This document shows, piece by piece, positions 13,901 to 28,900 of a stretch of DNA of 64,000 bases. Every line of letters begins with the position of its first letter. Within the stretch, counting starts at the first letter, position 1. The translations under genes and the position numbers were made by a program. Where the stretch lies: assembly GCF_004210375.1 (NCBI RefSeq), contig NC_134834.1:136991009-137055008 (forward strand), in the 5' to 3' direction. Source of the stretch: Tachypleus tridentatus (taxonomy: Eukaryota; Arthropoda; Merostomata; Xiphosura; Limulidae). Below the pieces are notes generated by a model. The model had not been told where the DNA came from and did not search any database. It was given only the letters and a program-made list of their open reading frames with translations.

Positions 13901-16900
13901 TTAAATAGCTACATCTGTTATCCAGTAATCCAAAATATTTTTTTAACATTACAATTGTCACCAGCTGTTTGGCTTAACTGATTATGTAGCTAATCATAAA
14001 AAATGTAATGTAAGTATTAAATAACTTTCACGTCGTTTAAAACAATATTAAACGAATCTGACTCTCAGACTTATAGGAAAACAACAACAACAACAACAAT
14101 AAAAAAACTTATCTGCATAAGATAAGTTTCTGCAAAGACGTTTCTTAGTAATAGAAAGTGCACTATCGAAGATCGCTGGCTACAAGACGGGACTCACTAG
14201 TCTTATAAATAACAACAAAATCAGATTTACAATGCTAAAATCAGGGGTTCGTTTCCCCTCGGTGGATACAGCTTTGCTATAAGAAAACATACACACACAC
14301 CTTTTGTCTTAACGTTTTTGTTACTCAAGAGAAAAACTTAGCTGTATACAGTGGGAAGTAATGAAGTGGTGACATCAACGATTCCTACAAACCTGGACAT
14401 AAATCATTCTGTCCTGAAAGTTAATTACATTGCTCACTCGGACCTGAACTCCACCAGCTGGTTCTCTTACTGCACAAACTACTGCATTCTCCACTCATTA
14501 CCACTACATTATTTAGTGCCATCTCTTCTTTGTCTGTGAGAGAGCTAGATAATTGCTGCTTGCGTAGTTGAATTATTCTTTGTTCATCCAATATTCAGTC
14601 TACACTAGAGAGTTGTTAAAGATAGTTAGGGATAGTGGGTACATGAACTTGGTGTCTTGCTTCAGAGGTCAGGCAAATACAAGACAATATTTGAAAATAT
14701 TGTATCGTCAGACAGCCACAATGGTCCAGTTAAATACATCCGCCCACCACTGTGTCCAACACTCTGGTTGTGCCGCCTATCTGCAATTACATGTGCTAAT
14801 GATCACTACAGTGACATTGTTGATTCTTTGTCTGAATTAGCAAATGAAAAATCAATCAGATGTAGCAGTGAAAGCACGAGGTCTGCTGGACAGATATGAC
14901 AAAGGAAAGACAGTTTAGGATTGTTGATGGCTCAGCATCCACTAGCTGCATTAGAGGAACTAAACCGTGCATTCCAAGCAAAATCAGCGACAGTATCTGG
15001 CATGATTGAAGCATCTGCAATGACAGTTGAGCAATTGCGGGTATTGCGAACAGAGGAAAATTACAACAAGATATTTAATGAAGCTGAGGAAAAGGTAACT
15101 TCCCTAGATCTGGTGCCTATTGAAGTACCACGCATTCGCAGACCCTCCAGAAGGATCACAGGTGATGGTTCAGCACACCATTCTGCAACAGCTAAAGATT
15201 ACTACAGAAGCCAATATTTTGAATTTGTGGATACAGTCATAGAACATCTGACCACTAGATTCAATGCAGACAACAATGACTTGAGGTAATATCTGGAACT
15301 TGAGAACATGATCACATCTGGTAAGATTGACAACTCGGTTATAAATTTCTATCCGGAAATCTCTGCACAACGGCTCGAGTTTCAGTTGCCCATGTTCAAA
15401 GGAACAACAAAAGCAGTATCTTTGAAAGGTGCGAAGGATGCTTATAAAATGCATGAAACAAGCCAGCAGATGTTTAGTGAAGTGTTTCTTCTCATGAAAA
15501 TTTTGCTTGTATGTCCAGTATCCAGCTGCGAATGTGAACGCAGCTTTTCTGCATTAAGACGGTTGAAGACGTGGTTAAGGTTAACTATGTCTCAGTGCCG
15601 CTCAACCATGTGGCAGTTTGTCACACTCACAAAGATGAGGTCGACAAGATAAATATAGAAGAGCTTATGAAAGAATTCATAAACAGATCATCACAAAGGA
15701 GGTCTACGTTTGGGAACATGTAGACTAGAGGACTAAATTAATCTTACTTCAATGAAAAGTATGAATAATTATGTGCTACATTGTATTGATGTGTAATTTT
15801 CAAGAGTTCGCAAAAACATTTTAATTATTTTTATCAAACAACATGAACAGTTTTCAGTAGATAAAAACTTATCAAGGGTAATTACTAATTTTATTAATAT
15901 TTGAAAACGTAATTCATGCAATGAAAGTTATTAGTAACCTTGTCAAGTATAATGACCATCTTTTATACTGTGCAGTGTGCAGGAATAAATTCACGTGGTA
16001 GTTAATTTGTGACACATTTGTCTTTATTCTATTAACGTTTTGAAAACTGTTCACAACACCTCACTTATTACAAATCTACATGGAAACCTTGAAGTATCGT
16101 AGCAACAAGATTACTCTGTGACTGCATGTTTACAGCTTTCAGGTTCACGTAATCAGAGATTACCAAGTTGCAAATTGAACAGTCCACATAAGTGGTTGCA
16201 AAAATCATACCCCCCATCGGGTGTAAAAAATCTACGCCCCTGAAACAGGTTTCTAAACGTTGATATTTCTGGTTCTGTGCTTTATATATACTTTCCAGCG
16301 TACTTTAGGTTTCGTTTCGGTAAGAAACTACTATGTAGGATCAGTCAAAATAGATATAACTGGAACAATTATAGTATTTTTCTTACACTTGGAAAAGAGC
16401 TAACAATATTGACATTAGAGCACTAGCACTCTGTAATTTGTAGAGAATTTTACAGAAGATAGAGTGGTACTTGCAAATCTATAAGAACAATTCACATATT
16501 CTAGTACACGGAATAGCTGTTGCAGGTGTTAGCATTGTTGCCAAGGGCGACATTTATCGGCCCTCCATATTTAATTCACGGCGAATTTCTACCATACAAC
16601 AGCGCAACGTCCTTACGATAGATTTATGGCTGTATAGAAACGTTGTTAAGTGCACAGCTGCTGAAGTAATGTTAGGGGCTAATCATCTCATTCACTGTCT
16701 TTTTATACAAATATATAGCTTTAGAAATACACTAATTCTTATTCCAATATCCGCATCTGCGACAAAACTAAGTTTCTGTAGTTACGGGTTCACGTTTATT
16801 CGGGATATTTTCATAATATCTTTATCTGTAACTGAGTACCGAACAACGACAAAAAAATTAATGGATTTATACATATCTAACTGTTATCTTACCGAAGCGT

Positions 16901-19900
16901 CTTCTGATAATTTCAAACACAATAGTCTGCTTATTCGAAACATGAAAACAGGTTATTCTGAAATCATTATTGTCCACTTAAGTTAAGAGTAAAACCATGC
17001 AACTTACGCTGATATAAAGGTTACCTACTTCGAAAGAAAGCGCTAACACTACCAGGTTGTACGTTGCATTATATTACATTACAACAAGAGGTTCATATTT
17101 TCCCACCCTTGTGGGTATACCACCTTAACGTATAACAAATTAAATTTCAAAACGTATATTGCAAATTCAAATATTTGCATTCTTGGCTTTCGTTATTTAA
17201 AACTTAATAGCTGTTTTCAACAGTTCTACTTTCAACCGTTTCCCATGCGATATCATACTTAACCTCACTCAATGATACTGCTTTGAAAAACTCTTTAATA
17301 CATGAACATTTTTTTTGTAATTGACACGAAAACACTGATATGCATATCTTGGTATTAATATTAATGTTGGTTTTGTTTTTTTTTTTAATTTCGCGCAAAA
17401 CTACATGAGGGCTATCTGCACTAGCCGTCCATAATTTAGGACCAGAGGGGGAGGCAGCTAGTCGTCACCACCAACCATTAACTCTTGGGCTAAGCTACTC
17501 TTTTATCAGTAAATATTGGAATTAACCGTAACATAATAACGTCCCCCCGGCTGAAAGGGCGATGATGTTTGGTGTGACGGGGACTCGAAACCGCGACCGT
17601 CGGATGAGGAGTCGAGTGCCTTAACCACCTGGCCATACCAGGCTAATATTAATGTGTACATAGTCAAGTCTATACATTTTACATTCAGCTATCAGTCTAG
17701 CTATCCACCAGTTCGGTCATTGTGATAATGGTAAAAATTATAACAAAAATTGCTAAATCCCCACCTACAGTATCATTGTAATTAACTCCAGATTTTCAAG
17801 CAAAGACTCATGTATGTTTTCTTATAGCAAAGCCACATCGGGCTATCTGCTGAGCCCCGAGGAGAATCGAACCCCCTGATTTTAGCGTTGTAAATCCGGA
17901 GACTTACCGCTGTACTAGTGGGGAGCGCAAAGACTCCATACTTCAATCATATAGCAGAATGGTTCAATGAACACCTAACCAAAACTGTATAATCAATATT
18001 TAGTAAACACTACCCGCTACTGAACTAAGTATTAACAATAAAATAATTTTATGAAATACAAATGGTGCCTAAAAGAGAAGGAATGTTGTTCGAACCCAGT
18101 CAGATAGTGAAACTTATTCTAAAAAAATAAGTATACATCAAGGATGCTTTATGTATAAACACAAATTGCATAATTTTCTACCTAAACAAATATAGCGTAG
18201 ATTGCTTTTTTGTTGGCTAGGTATGTTCATTTGCATTTAGAAACATTAAAAAACATTTTCAATAAACAAATTCACAATACACTATTCAAACTCATTCACA
18301 ATTAATTACATCTAAGCACATTTAGAGTGAAATTATAACAGAATGAAGTCATAATATGCTACGCAAACAAATTCATAATTTCATCTTACCACATTTAAAG
18401 TGAAGTTTTAATTAACAAATTCATAATGCATTCTCTGAACATTGTCTGAACAGGTTACGATTTAATAATAATAATGTACAGAAGTTCAGAATACATTGCC
18501 TGGTCTATTTTAAGGGGAAAACAATGTTACAATGTTTTATTGATATTCATGGAGTAAATAATATTCAGAAAAATATTAAATGTCATCCCATTGTGGAGTC
18601 GGAAGTGGGAAAAAACAACAACTTGCAAGTTGGTTTTTATTTAATAACCTCGATCACAAAGAAAACGAGTCTTCTAGGCGTAGCGGCAAATTGTGAAATA
18701 TTATGTCCCCGGAGGTGATGACTGGCAGAAATAAACAACTTAACATTACTATTCAAAATCTTTTTTCCAATTTGAAATCCATGGAGTAAGAAAATGCTAA
18801 AGCTGTGTCTAGCTTTAGAGGTTTTCATCGTTTTCATCCACTCTAGAATCAATATTCTATACCTCACTTTCTTCTAATATAATTCGATCTTGACCACTCA
18901 AGACACTTGTTCTTTTCATAATTTTTCTGTCTCCACTTTCAGCATCATTTTTAAGCTTGCAGTTAATATTATCTGCTTTATTCAAACACGAATCCAAAGG
19001 TAAGCAACATCTACAAACGCCACAGGCGAATAAATTTCCTTTTTATGTTTATGTTTCTGGCAAGGCATTTTACAGATTTCACTTACGAGTATATTTTTTT
19101 CAATCTGAAGAAAAAGCTTTTTTAGATTATATTACTGGATTACGGTTATGTAGTCTGGCTTGTTTTGTTTTGTTTTATTTGTTCTATACTTTTGGTCGAT
19201 TTCTCGCGACCGGGATATTAAATCAACGAACTTTAACAATGTGATGTTGTTTGTAAACACAATTTGTTTCGTTTACACTCACGAATAATTAAATGTGATA
19301 TTCTTGTTTATCGCTTTTTATATAATGATGTCTTTACTTTGTCGTGTCAATGTTTCAAGAAAAAAATTGGATTAATAATTTTATCAAAAAATTAAACTTT
19401 TCATATACATTTTTGTATTTTAGAGCAAATGGGATTTGACATAAAATTGATATATTTTTGAGAGTACGGCACAACAGAGATTTTGTATATTTTGCTGAAA
19501 TAAAGTGATAAATGTTAAATATGTAAAACAAAAAATACGGATACTGTTAAAATAATATTCATTGTTAACGGGCTTATTGAACGCATTTTCCTACAAGTAT
19601 TATGTGCATTTTGATTGAATTTGTTGACATTTACCTAAATTTAGAAGACAAGGGTTAATGAACATTTGATGAATTATTTGCTTTACGTGGAGTCTACCTC
19701 AAAAATGGCAAAGCGTAATTCTATTTCTAATAACTACTAACCACGCAAGAATCGTTTAGATAACTAACATTTCGGCTTCATTAGACAGATTTCTCCTTCT
19801 TATTAACTTTCCATTAGCTGTATCTAATATACTCAAGATACTAGAGTATTGTTGTGTAAAAGGTAATATGTAATTAATTAACTTTCCAAAAGGAATTAGA

Positions 19901-22900
19901 CAATTTGTACATTACAGTGTTTTATTATGAAGAATATTTTTTGAAAATGCATTAAAAACATTGTTCTAAGATAAAAGTCCTTTTGAAAATACATATAAAG
20001 GTTTAAAAATCCATTTGAAAGTACAACTAACAGACAAAGTGACTTTTTCAACGAAAAAGACAAATATGAATTTGTGATTTTCAAAAGAATTAATAAAATC
20101 ATAAATTACGGTTTAATTTTGTTTCGTTGTTTTTAATGTCATTCAAAGAGTTACCTGTGCTCTCCCCATTATGGGTATCGTACCTTTAATTTTAGCGTTG
20201 TAAGCCTTACCGCTGTATCAAGGGTTAGGAGCAAAATCGTTTCTGTAATGACGAGAAACACACTTGAAGTAAAAATGTATTCTCAAGATGGCTGGCATGG
20301 GTATTAAAACTAATTAAAATAATGTACAGAACAACGTTTCGACCTTCTTAGGTCATCTTCAGATTAACAGGTTAGCTAATCATTTATATTTTGAGTAAGT
20401 ATATATGTATGAAGAAACTGACATCAGCTTCCCTATCCGTGACATAAATATACTAGTGACGTAGCAGAACATTATGTAAATTTATGATCGCATGAGTTAC
20501 ACTGTCGTGACCTACTTAGTGAATAAATACCCTGCCATAAGTTTCACTGAGAGAGAGATTACGAGATAGTTTGAAACGATACAGTTAGCGATTAATTGTT
20601 GTTTGTCACTCGATATTGTTATTAATATAGAAAGGTGTTTTTGAAATACTGTGTTTGCTGTTTTTTAATAATTAGTGTTTTTTCTTTATGTTTTTTTTCT
20701 TGATTTTGTTATTTAAAATAATGCTAATGTTTATTATATATTATTCATTAATGTGAAGTCTTGGCCAGACACGAGCTCATTAACTGTGTTTTGGTAAGTG
20801 TTACATTTGTTCATAAGTATTATTATAGTTGAATAAATTGCTTTTTCATACTGAACTTTGGTCGTAGTTATGTGTTCATTTTAACCTATTGTAACCCATC
20901 TCGAAAGCATTAGTCTATTGTTACCCGTACACGCAACTACTTATCTCTGTAACGTTGGTCTAGTGTCATTCACCCACAGAAACATTCATCTCTAGTGTCG
21001 GTGTATTGTCACACATTCACACAAAGATCAATCTCTAGAGCATTTTTCTATTGTTACTTGCACACAAATACTCATCCATTGATTTGTTGTCACCCATTTA
21101 GAAAGAAGAAAGATCCATCTTTCGAAAGCGCTCGGGTTATGAAGGTTTCTTTTTCAGTTTTATCAAGACTTCTTGGACCTACGTGTTTTTAGCACATCAC
21201 AAATTTCCATCTTTATAGTGTTTGTCTATCGTTAAGCATTAACATTTAGCACTTATAGCGTTGTCTTCTATCACATGTACAGTCACTCCTCATCTCTAAT
21301 CCTTTCTAGTGTAACATACTTAAACACAATATTTATCTCCTGTAATGTTGTTCGATTGCAATACAAACGTAGCCCCGGCAACCATTACTTCGATCGTTGT
21401 TATAGTGTGATACATATAAACACGATAACCATCTTTTCCAAAGTTGTTATACTGTATTAGAAAAATACACACACACAACACTTCCAATGTTGCTCAACTA
21501 TAACCCAAAGACAGACACGACTATTACCTCAAATATTGTTATACTCTAAACACACACACGTAGATATGTTTCCCAAGGTACTATATCACTCTGCGTTTTT
21601 AGGAAAATAAACCTTATGTTTGTATACATTTTGGAGCTTCCAGATACTGAGATAAGTTAGTTTCACTGCATTAGTCACGCTGAAAACACATTATGAACTT
21701 CTTTCATTTGCAATTGAAGTTCACTAGTGATGAACTGAACAGACCAGGCATTCGACCTTCAGAGGTATTGTTTGAAAAGATATTCCTAAATTAGTTCAGA
21801 CAATTAGTTGATTATAACAAATCTATTGTCTAATTTCTTAAATTATTCCTGTATTAACAAGGTATCAGGTGGCTACATTAAAAAGGTTGCAGGAATGTAA
21901 AAACCAGTAGTTGCAATCTCCACCTTAATATTTTCTCGAGAAGTCCTTATCATGTAAAGATGTTCAAAAAATAATAAACGGAAAGCTACACTGCCTCAAA
22001 TAACATCGGTTTTATTTGAAAATGAGTGGAGAGAGCTTCCTAAGGTCAATTACTTGGGCTGTACAACCATAACAAGAAAAATATTTCGGATGGCACTTTG
22101 AGAAGGATGAATGGAAAATCTGCTTCAGTTGTAGACTAAGAGAACATCCCAAATTCGTACATAAAAAAAAAGGCTGCCGAATTCTTTTTGATCAATTGTC
22201 AGGAAAAGTTAAAAAACAAATGCTGATTGTTGCAGAAAGCAGATTATATATTCGGCCCCAATCTGTGAGAGAGCTGTAGTTTATTTGAGTTTTAAGATAT
22301 GGTGAATAAAACAACTCGTGGAAGATTAACCGTGGCTTAGTATATGCCTTTGAAAATACACAAACATGAAGTGAAGTATTGGTAGATTAAATATGCGTCA
22401 AAATTATGTTCAATCTTGTGGTGTATTACACACTTTAAGCAAGTCAACCAATTTTGCTAACTCATGTTCTCTCCATTTAAATTAATGGATGTAAGCTCAA
22501 GGTACGGGAAGAAATGTAACTCTTTTGTCATTGACGCTGCCTTCTGAACATTTGTTATCATTTATTGATACTGAATACTGCATTGTTGGAATCAATGCAT
22601 GCAAACAATGCTTACTGACCAGAAAGAAACTGTACATACTTGAGTGCTTACTCCTCTGAATGCAAGATTTAGTTTAGCAATAGTTTGTAACTATAGAAAG
22701 TTGACTGAAGCTTCCAGCCTAAATGACTCTCAACCTGATTGTTTGGGAAATTGGTTGTGCTCATTAACAAATACGTACTTCCAAAGTTTAGTAACTTGGA
22801 CACACCGACTGGGGTGATCACTTGTCGTATAGCATGACAGCATACAGATGAGAAGAGCAACAGCTTATTGTCTCTAACAAAACAATTAATTTTGTTTGTT

Positions 22901-25900
22901 TGTTTGTTTTTGAAATTCGCACAAAGCTACTCGAGGGCTATCTGTGGTAGCCGTCCCTAATTTAGCAGTGTAAGACTAGAGGGAAGGCAGCTAGTCATCA
23001 CCACCCACCGCTAACTCTTGGGCTACTCTTTTACCAACGAACAGTGGGATTGACCGTCACATTATACACCCCCACGGCTGGGAGGGCGAGCATGTTTAGC
23101 GCGACGCGGGCGCGAACCTGCGACCCTCGGATTAGGAGTCGCACGCCTTACGCGCTTGGCCATGCCAGGCCTAAAACAATTAATGTCTGAATATGAAATA
23201 AAGCTTCTGGTGGATCTTGTATGATGTCTGCACAAATATATGGAGTAAAAGAGATATAAACTAGATGTTAAACATGAATTTGTGGAACAATTAGACAACC
23301 AAATTACGTAAAGTGGGCCTATGTCAAAAGATAAGTTGGGATAAAACAGAGAAAAAATTGGACGTGAGGACTGATTTTGGTTGGGATAATGCTTGAAACA
23401 TGGTTCGGATTTGGTTACATTATTATCTTATTCTATAACAGCTGAATTTAACAAATCACTAGTTTCAGCAGTAATGTGGGATTGCGTTTGGGTTGAGAAA
23501 ATATTTTACGTAGAAGAGCGAACAACATTTCGACCTTCTTCGGTCATCGTCAGGTTCACAAAGGAAAAGACGCTACAAGTATCTTTGGAGTCTTTGATAA
23601 GCTTGAAGAACGTGACAGTGTACTTTAACAGTTAATCTATTCAGGATATTGGTTGAGATGATGACATCGACCTTCAAAACAAAAAAGTTGAGACTGAAAC
23701 TAATCAGAAACTAGAAAAGCTTTGATGACGGCTAATAAGACTCTACACTATTGAAAATTTATAGTGTGGTTGTATCAATCTTAATTACAACTGTGTCAAA
23801 TAAAATAAATCAGTTTGAACTTCCTTACGTCTTCATTTTACAGTTTGCCTGTTGTTTTAAATTGCCTTACATTTAGAAGACCATACCTCCATATTTTTCG
23901 TACCAGAAGCTCAAGGCATCATGCTGAAGGCTATGATCTATAATCAAGATAGCTACTCAGTGGCTCATTGATAAGTCTGTGGCCTTATAACGTAAAACAT
24001 TTGGTTTCGATACCTGTGGCGGTCACAACGGAGAGCTGTTTCGTAGCTTTGCGCTTAACTACTAATACAAAGTAAAAGTAATCAATATCAATTTTGTTTT
24101 TATACCTAATAAAAATCATTATATTTTATCTACTTATAAAAGCTGATTTTTATTAATGTGCGTAACATATAATATTTCTTCATGAATACGTCATAATCGT
24201 ATTCACAAAACTTCGATTTTATCAAACGCTACATTGTAAACCAATTTATTTTAACTCTACACAAATGATCATCCAATTGAGTAATAGTGACGAAATGTGT
24301 CTTGAAATACTGGGCAATGGGCCTGAATGTATTTAGACTAATTTGGACGTATTTATATCTTCTTAACTTACAGATCTTCTGTCCTTTTAGCCTTCAAATA
24401 TTGTGGAAAATGTGTCAAGCATGGTTGAATGTTTGGGCGTGTTCTAAGGGAGTGTATTAGCATAAACACATTCCTATCAATAAATTTATATGTTCCGTAA
24501 CATATACAATATTCTAATTATACGTTTTGTTTTCAGGTCAGTAGCAAGTTTCTGTGAAGCCAAAAAATTATGTTTTGATCACTGCAGTGGGTACTGTGCA
24601 ACTTTGGGCAAAAAACACACAAATAAACTTAAGTAATGTAGGGGGCTGACAGTATAGCTCATAATTTTACTGATTTTCATCATATCTGGCTTGCAACTGT
24701 TAACTTATTATGTTACCAATTGGAGTATCCCTCTCATGGACGAAAGTTATATAAATTCATGATTAATGAAAGGTTATTTTAGGACGTGAAAAGTTGCTTC
24801 CTTTATATCTCATTGTAATAAAAAACGAAAACAAAAAAACGCCCATAAAAACCGCAAGTTTGCAAGCCAGAGATGCCAACTATTTCAAATGACTGAGCGT
24901 AATGGTTGTAGACAGAGCCCGTACAGTTATCGTACAACCACTGGATACAGTTTTGAGTCATTCATGTCTGTGGATCCATCTGTGGCTAAATTGTAAACAC
25001 TGTTAGTAAGTATGATTGAAATCATTTTGTCATCTTCACAACCCAACATTTGTACAATGGCTGTAGTTTTGGTTCCAGCACAGTCATATTTTTTCGCTAT
25101 ATCAGAGTCTGGGAACATTTTTCTGAATAGATGTCCTGCATGATCGGCTACAGCTAGGGGTAAATTATGAGCAATGACGAATTGCGTGAACATCACTTCT
25201 GCATTTATGGTTTCATATTCTGAATTCTTACTCATAAATGTCGTTATCTGCATCGTTTTTGTCTTCGCCTCAGCCTTTTGTTGGTGAGATGCCGATTTTG
25301 TATGTCTGGAACAATCGTTTATCCCGCCATGAGCCACAGAAAAATCGATGTGACAAACTGTACAAAACGCATGACTGTCACTGAATGCAATGACCGGATA
25401 TTTTGCACTATACTCTTTCCTAAATTTTTGATTCACAGTTTTAGTCCTTTTAGATTTGCGAGAAACAAGACAATCTGGTGAACGAGGCCTCTTTTTTTTC
25501 CACCTTGTGAACAATCGCTTGGTGTTATTATGCCGCTTAGAAACGAGAAATACCCATCTACGCGAGCGATAATTGGCTAACAAGCACTGATGACGTAACT
25601 ATGGATTCCCCTCATGTACTCAGTATGGAGAAACACCACACTCAAACTATTGGTAGACGTCGGAGATACAAATATTTTTTATTATTTCAAGCACAAACAT
25701 GATTATCGCAAGTAGCCATTTGGACTATGTTTTTTATTTATTATCAAAATTTATTTGTATCTCACTAGAAATTTTCTTTTCACCCATTTCAAGCCCTGGG
25801 GGAACAATTTATCACTTTAATGTATAGACATATATAACATATAATAATTTGGGAGTTGCAACAGGTCGTAATATTTGTCTGTATGAGCGTATAGTCGTAA

Positions 25901-28900
25901 TGTATACACCAAAATCGTAATGATTACGCTCAAATCGTAATGGTTGGTATCTCTGTTGCAAGCATCTCCCCGTGGACATAAAAGATCATCATGCCTAATT
26001 AGGTGCCCCCCGCTAGTACAGCGGTATATCTCCGGATTTACAACGCTAAAATCAGGGGTTCGATTCCCCTCGGTGGGCTGAGAAGATAGCCCTTTGTGGT
26101 TTTGCTATACGAAAAACACAAATACCTAATTAGGTGAAGGTTTATCAACAGGGGGCGAAGTAGTATAAATAAAGCAAATAACACCCGTAAAATACAAAAC
26201 AGAAAATTTATATGTATCCTTGCATGGACCTAATGAGCCTCCATACTAATTTTACTGAAGATTCATTCACACCCTGCGAAGTTATTTCATTGCAGTATAA
26301 GTAATTATATTCATATAGATTATTAATGTTGTTTACTGACGTAGTAAACTGATATATAATACCTCAGCAAGTAAATACTTTGATAAATCGAAAAGTCCTT
26401 AACAGTTTCAAAAAGCAACTTTACAAACTGAAGTACTTTATTTTGTATTTCGCGCAAAGCTACACTGCGCTAGCCTTCCCTAATTGAGAAGAGTAAGGCT
26501 AGAGGGAAGCAGGTAGTCGTCACCACCCACCGTCGACTCTTGGGCTATTCTTTTACTAACGCATAGTGAGACTGACCCTCAAAAATAACGTTACCACGAC
26601 TGAAAGGCCAAGTGTGTTTAGTATGACGGGGACTCAAACCCTCGACCCTCATATTGCGAGTCGAGTACCATGACCATCTGGTCATGGACAAATCCTATTT
26701 CAGCATGAGTTATCTTTACCTTTAAACTTCTCTCTATGCTGGTTAGCGTATCCACGTATCTTGAACTTTATTTGATTTGTGTATATAATGACATTTTCGA
26801 GGGTGCGGGTTCGAATCCCCGTCGCACCACACATGGCCGCGCTTTCAGCCATGGAAGTGTTATAATGTCATGGTAAATCCCACTATTCGTTGGTAAAAAT
26901 AATAGCCCATGAGTTGGTGGTGGGTGGTGATGTCTAGCTGCCTTCCCTCTAGTCTCATATTGCTAAATTAGGGACGACTAGCGCAGATAGCCCTCGCGTA
27001 GCTTTGCGCGAAATTCAAAAACGAACAAACCTTTATTTTTTCAAAATTGTTCTTTATTTAACCGGTTTCGTGACATTATAGGCTATTCTTCAGTATAAAG
27101 ACTATAAGAAAAACAATCAATTAACATATTTAAAGAAATTAATAAATTTCAAAATTTAAATAAAATATAGTGTTCGATTTTTTAACTTTTTTTAATTTAT
27201 CATATCTTAAAATTTCTAAAAACTTTAGGTTACAAAATAAACGATCTTACAATAAATAGTTTCCACTCAAATCCTTTTGAAAACGAGTCTTTAAATTAAC
27301 CATCAACATTAAAATATTTTTAACGTTGACAATAAAATTACTATAATACGTCATCAAAATTAACCAGATTACAGATATTTTTGAAAAATGCTTGAAATAA
27401 TTTGTATGGAATAATCTTAAGTGTTTTAAGAGTTACTGCTTGATTTTCATTGGGATCTAGAAAAGGTCAGGTACTATTCACAGTAAACTAAAGATACGTC
27501 TGCAGTACGCGCCAAGATATTTGGAATTCTATTTATTAAAATCTCACATTCAAATGGCTTTTAATTAAATTTTACAGAAGTATCATACTGACCAATGAAA
27601 TGTTTCAAAGATTTTCTTTTCACTAAAATTCTGAAAGAGAAAACTTAAAGAAAGGCTCGTCCAATCCGTTAAAACAATTAGAATTACAGAAATAAAAATG
27701 TTTACTGACTTGAGGTAACGACAGATCGCTGGTTTTCTAACATGAGAACTATGTAAATTAACTCTTGGTCTCAAATGAATAGTTTCTCCATTGTACAGTT
27801 TTCCACAAAGAGAATATTTTAAAACATAAATTATATGCTTAACATTACAACTAAAGAACTTTTTACTTTAAATTATTCCTTCCCTTTTGATCCAACACTT
27901 AAATTTACTAGTTCAAGAAACGTATTTGTACTCATTAAACAGTTTTTACATTCCGCAATAAATATCTTTTTCAGTCTTTACCTTAGAAAGTTTAAAAATT
28001 AACAATCTATATACATTATTTTACTGTGATGCTGCACCAGTTAAATAATAAAAAAAAACGTTTGGTACAATAGAAATAATTTGATTTCTTTTTACAGACG
28101 GAACGATATGCCCCCAGTGGCTTAGCGGTATGCCTGCGGACTTACAACGCTAAAAACCGGGTTTCGATACCCGTAGTGGGCAGAGCACAGATCGCCTATT
28201 GTGTAGCTTGTGCTTAATTCAAAACAACAACAGAACTAAATATATATATATATATATATATATACGAGAAAGTATTTACTTTAACGTCCAATATTATCAT
28301 TATATTTACTTCTCATAATATACACACCTACTTTTACTTAAGGAACTTACTACTGAACTGAAGGGATCGAGAATGTGGAGAACTTAGGTTATTTCTGTTC
28401 TTTAGTATAGTATCAAGATAGCATCCAGGACCAGGAGAGAGCGTCCGATAGGGGGAGCAGCAGTTTCTGTGGTATCGACTACCAAACGGGCTTTTGATAT
28501 GCCGATTTCCTCCAGAATTTGAACAAGAACTTTGAATTCTTGAGGGTTGCTCGATATCTGGAGAGCTTGAAGTAATCGACAACAAAGGGGGTAGACGGCG
28601 ATTATTCCTCACTTGATTCCGTGTCTTGGACATTTTGAAGCTACGGGTGTTTGACGGTGACGGATACGAAGCTCGACGAAACACCTGATATATATATAGC
28701 AACAAAAAAACTAGTAAAAATGATCAAAGCTAGTACGTGATCTGTGATAGTCTAATGGAACTGAAAAAACAACAACACGCGAACTTGTAATAAACACAAA
28801 AAATAAAAGTTACCGTGAATATTACTTAATCATGTAAAGTACACATAAAGTTGATGTTACTGTGAATGTTACACATGTAAACGGTGTAAAGGTTATTGAA

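Noticed and set aside
16471..16986. 171-codon plus-strand open frame
   Set aside because: It starts at TTG, has no Kozak, splice or family signal, and its composition resembles translated AT-rich DNA.
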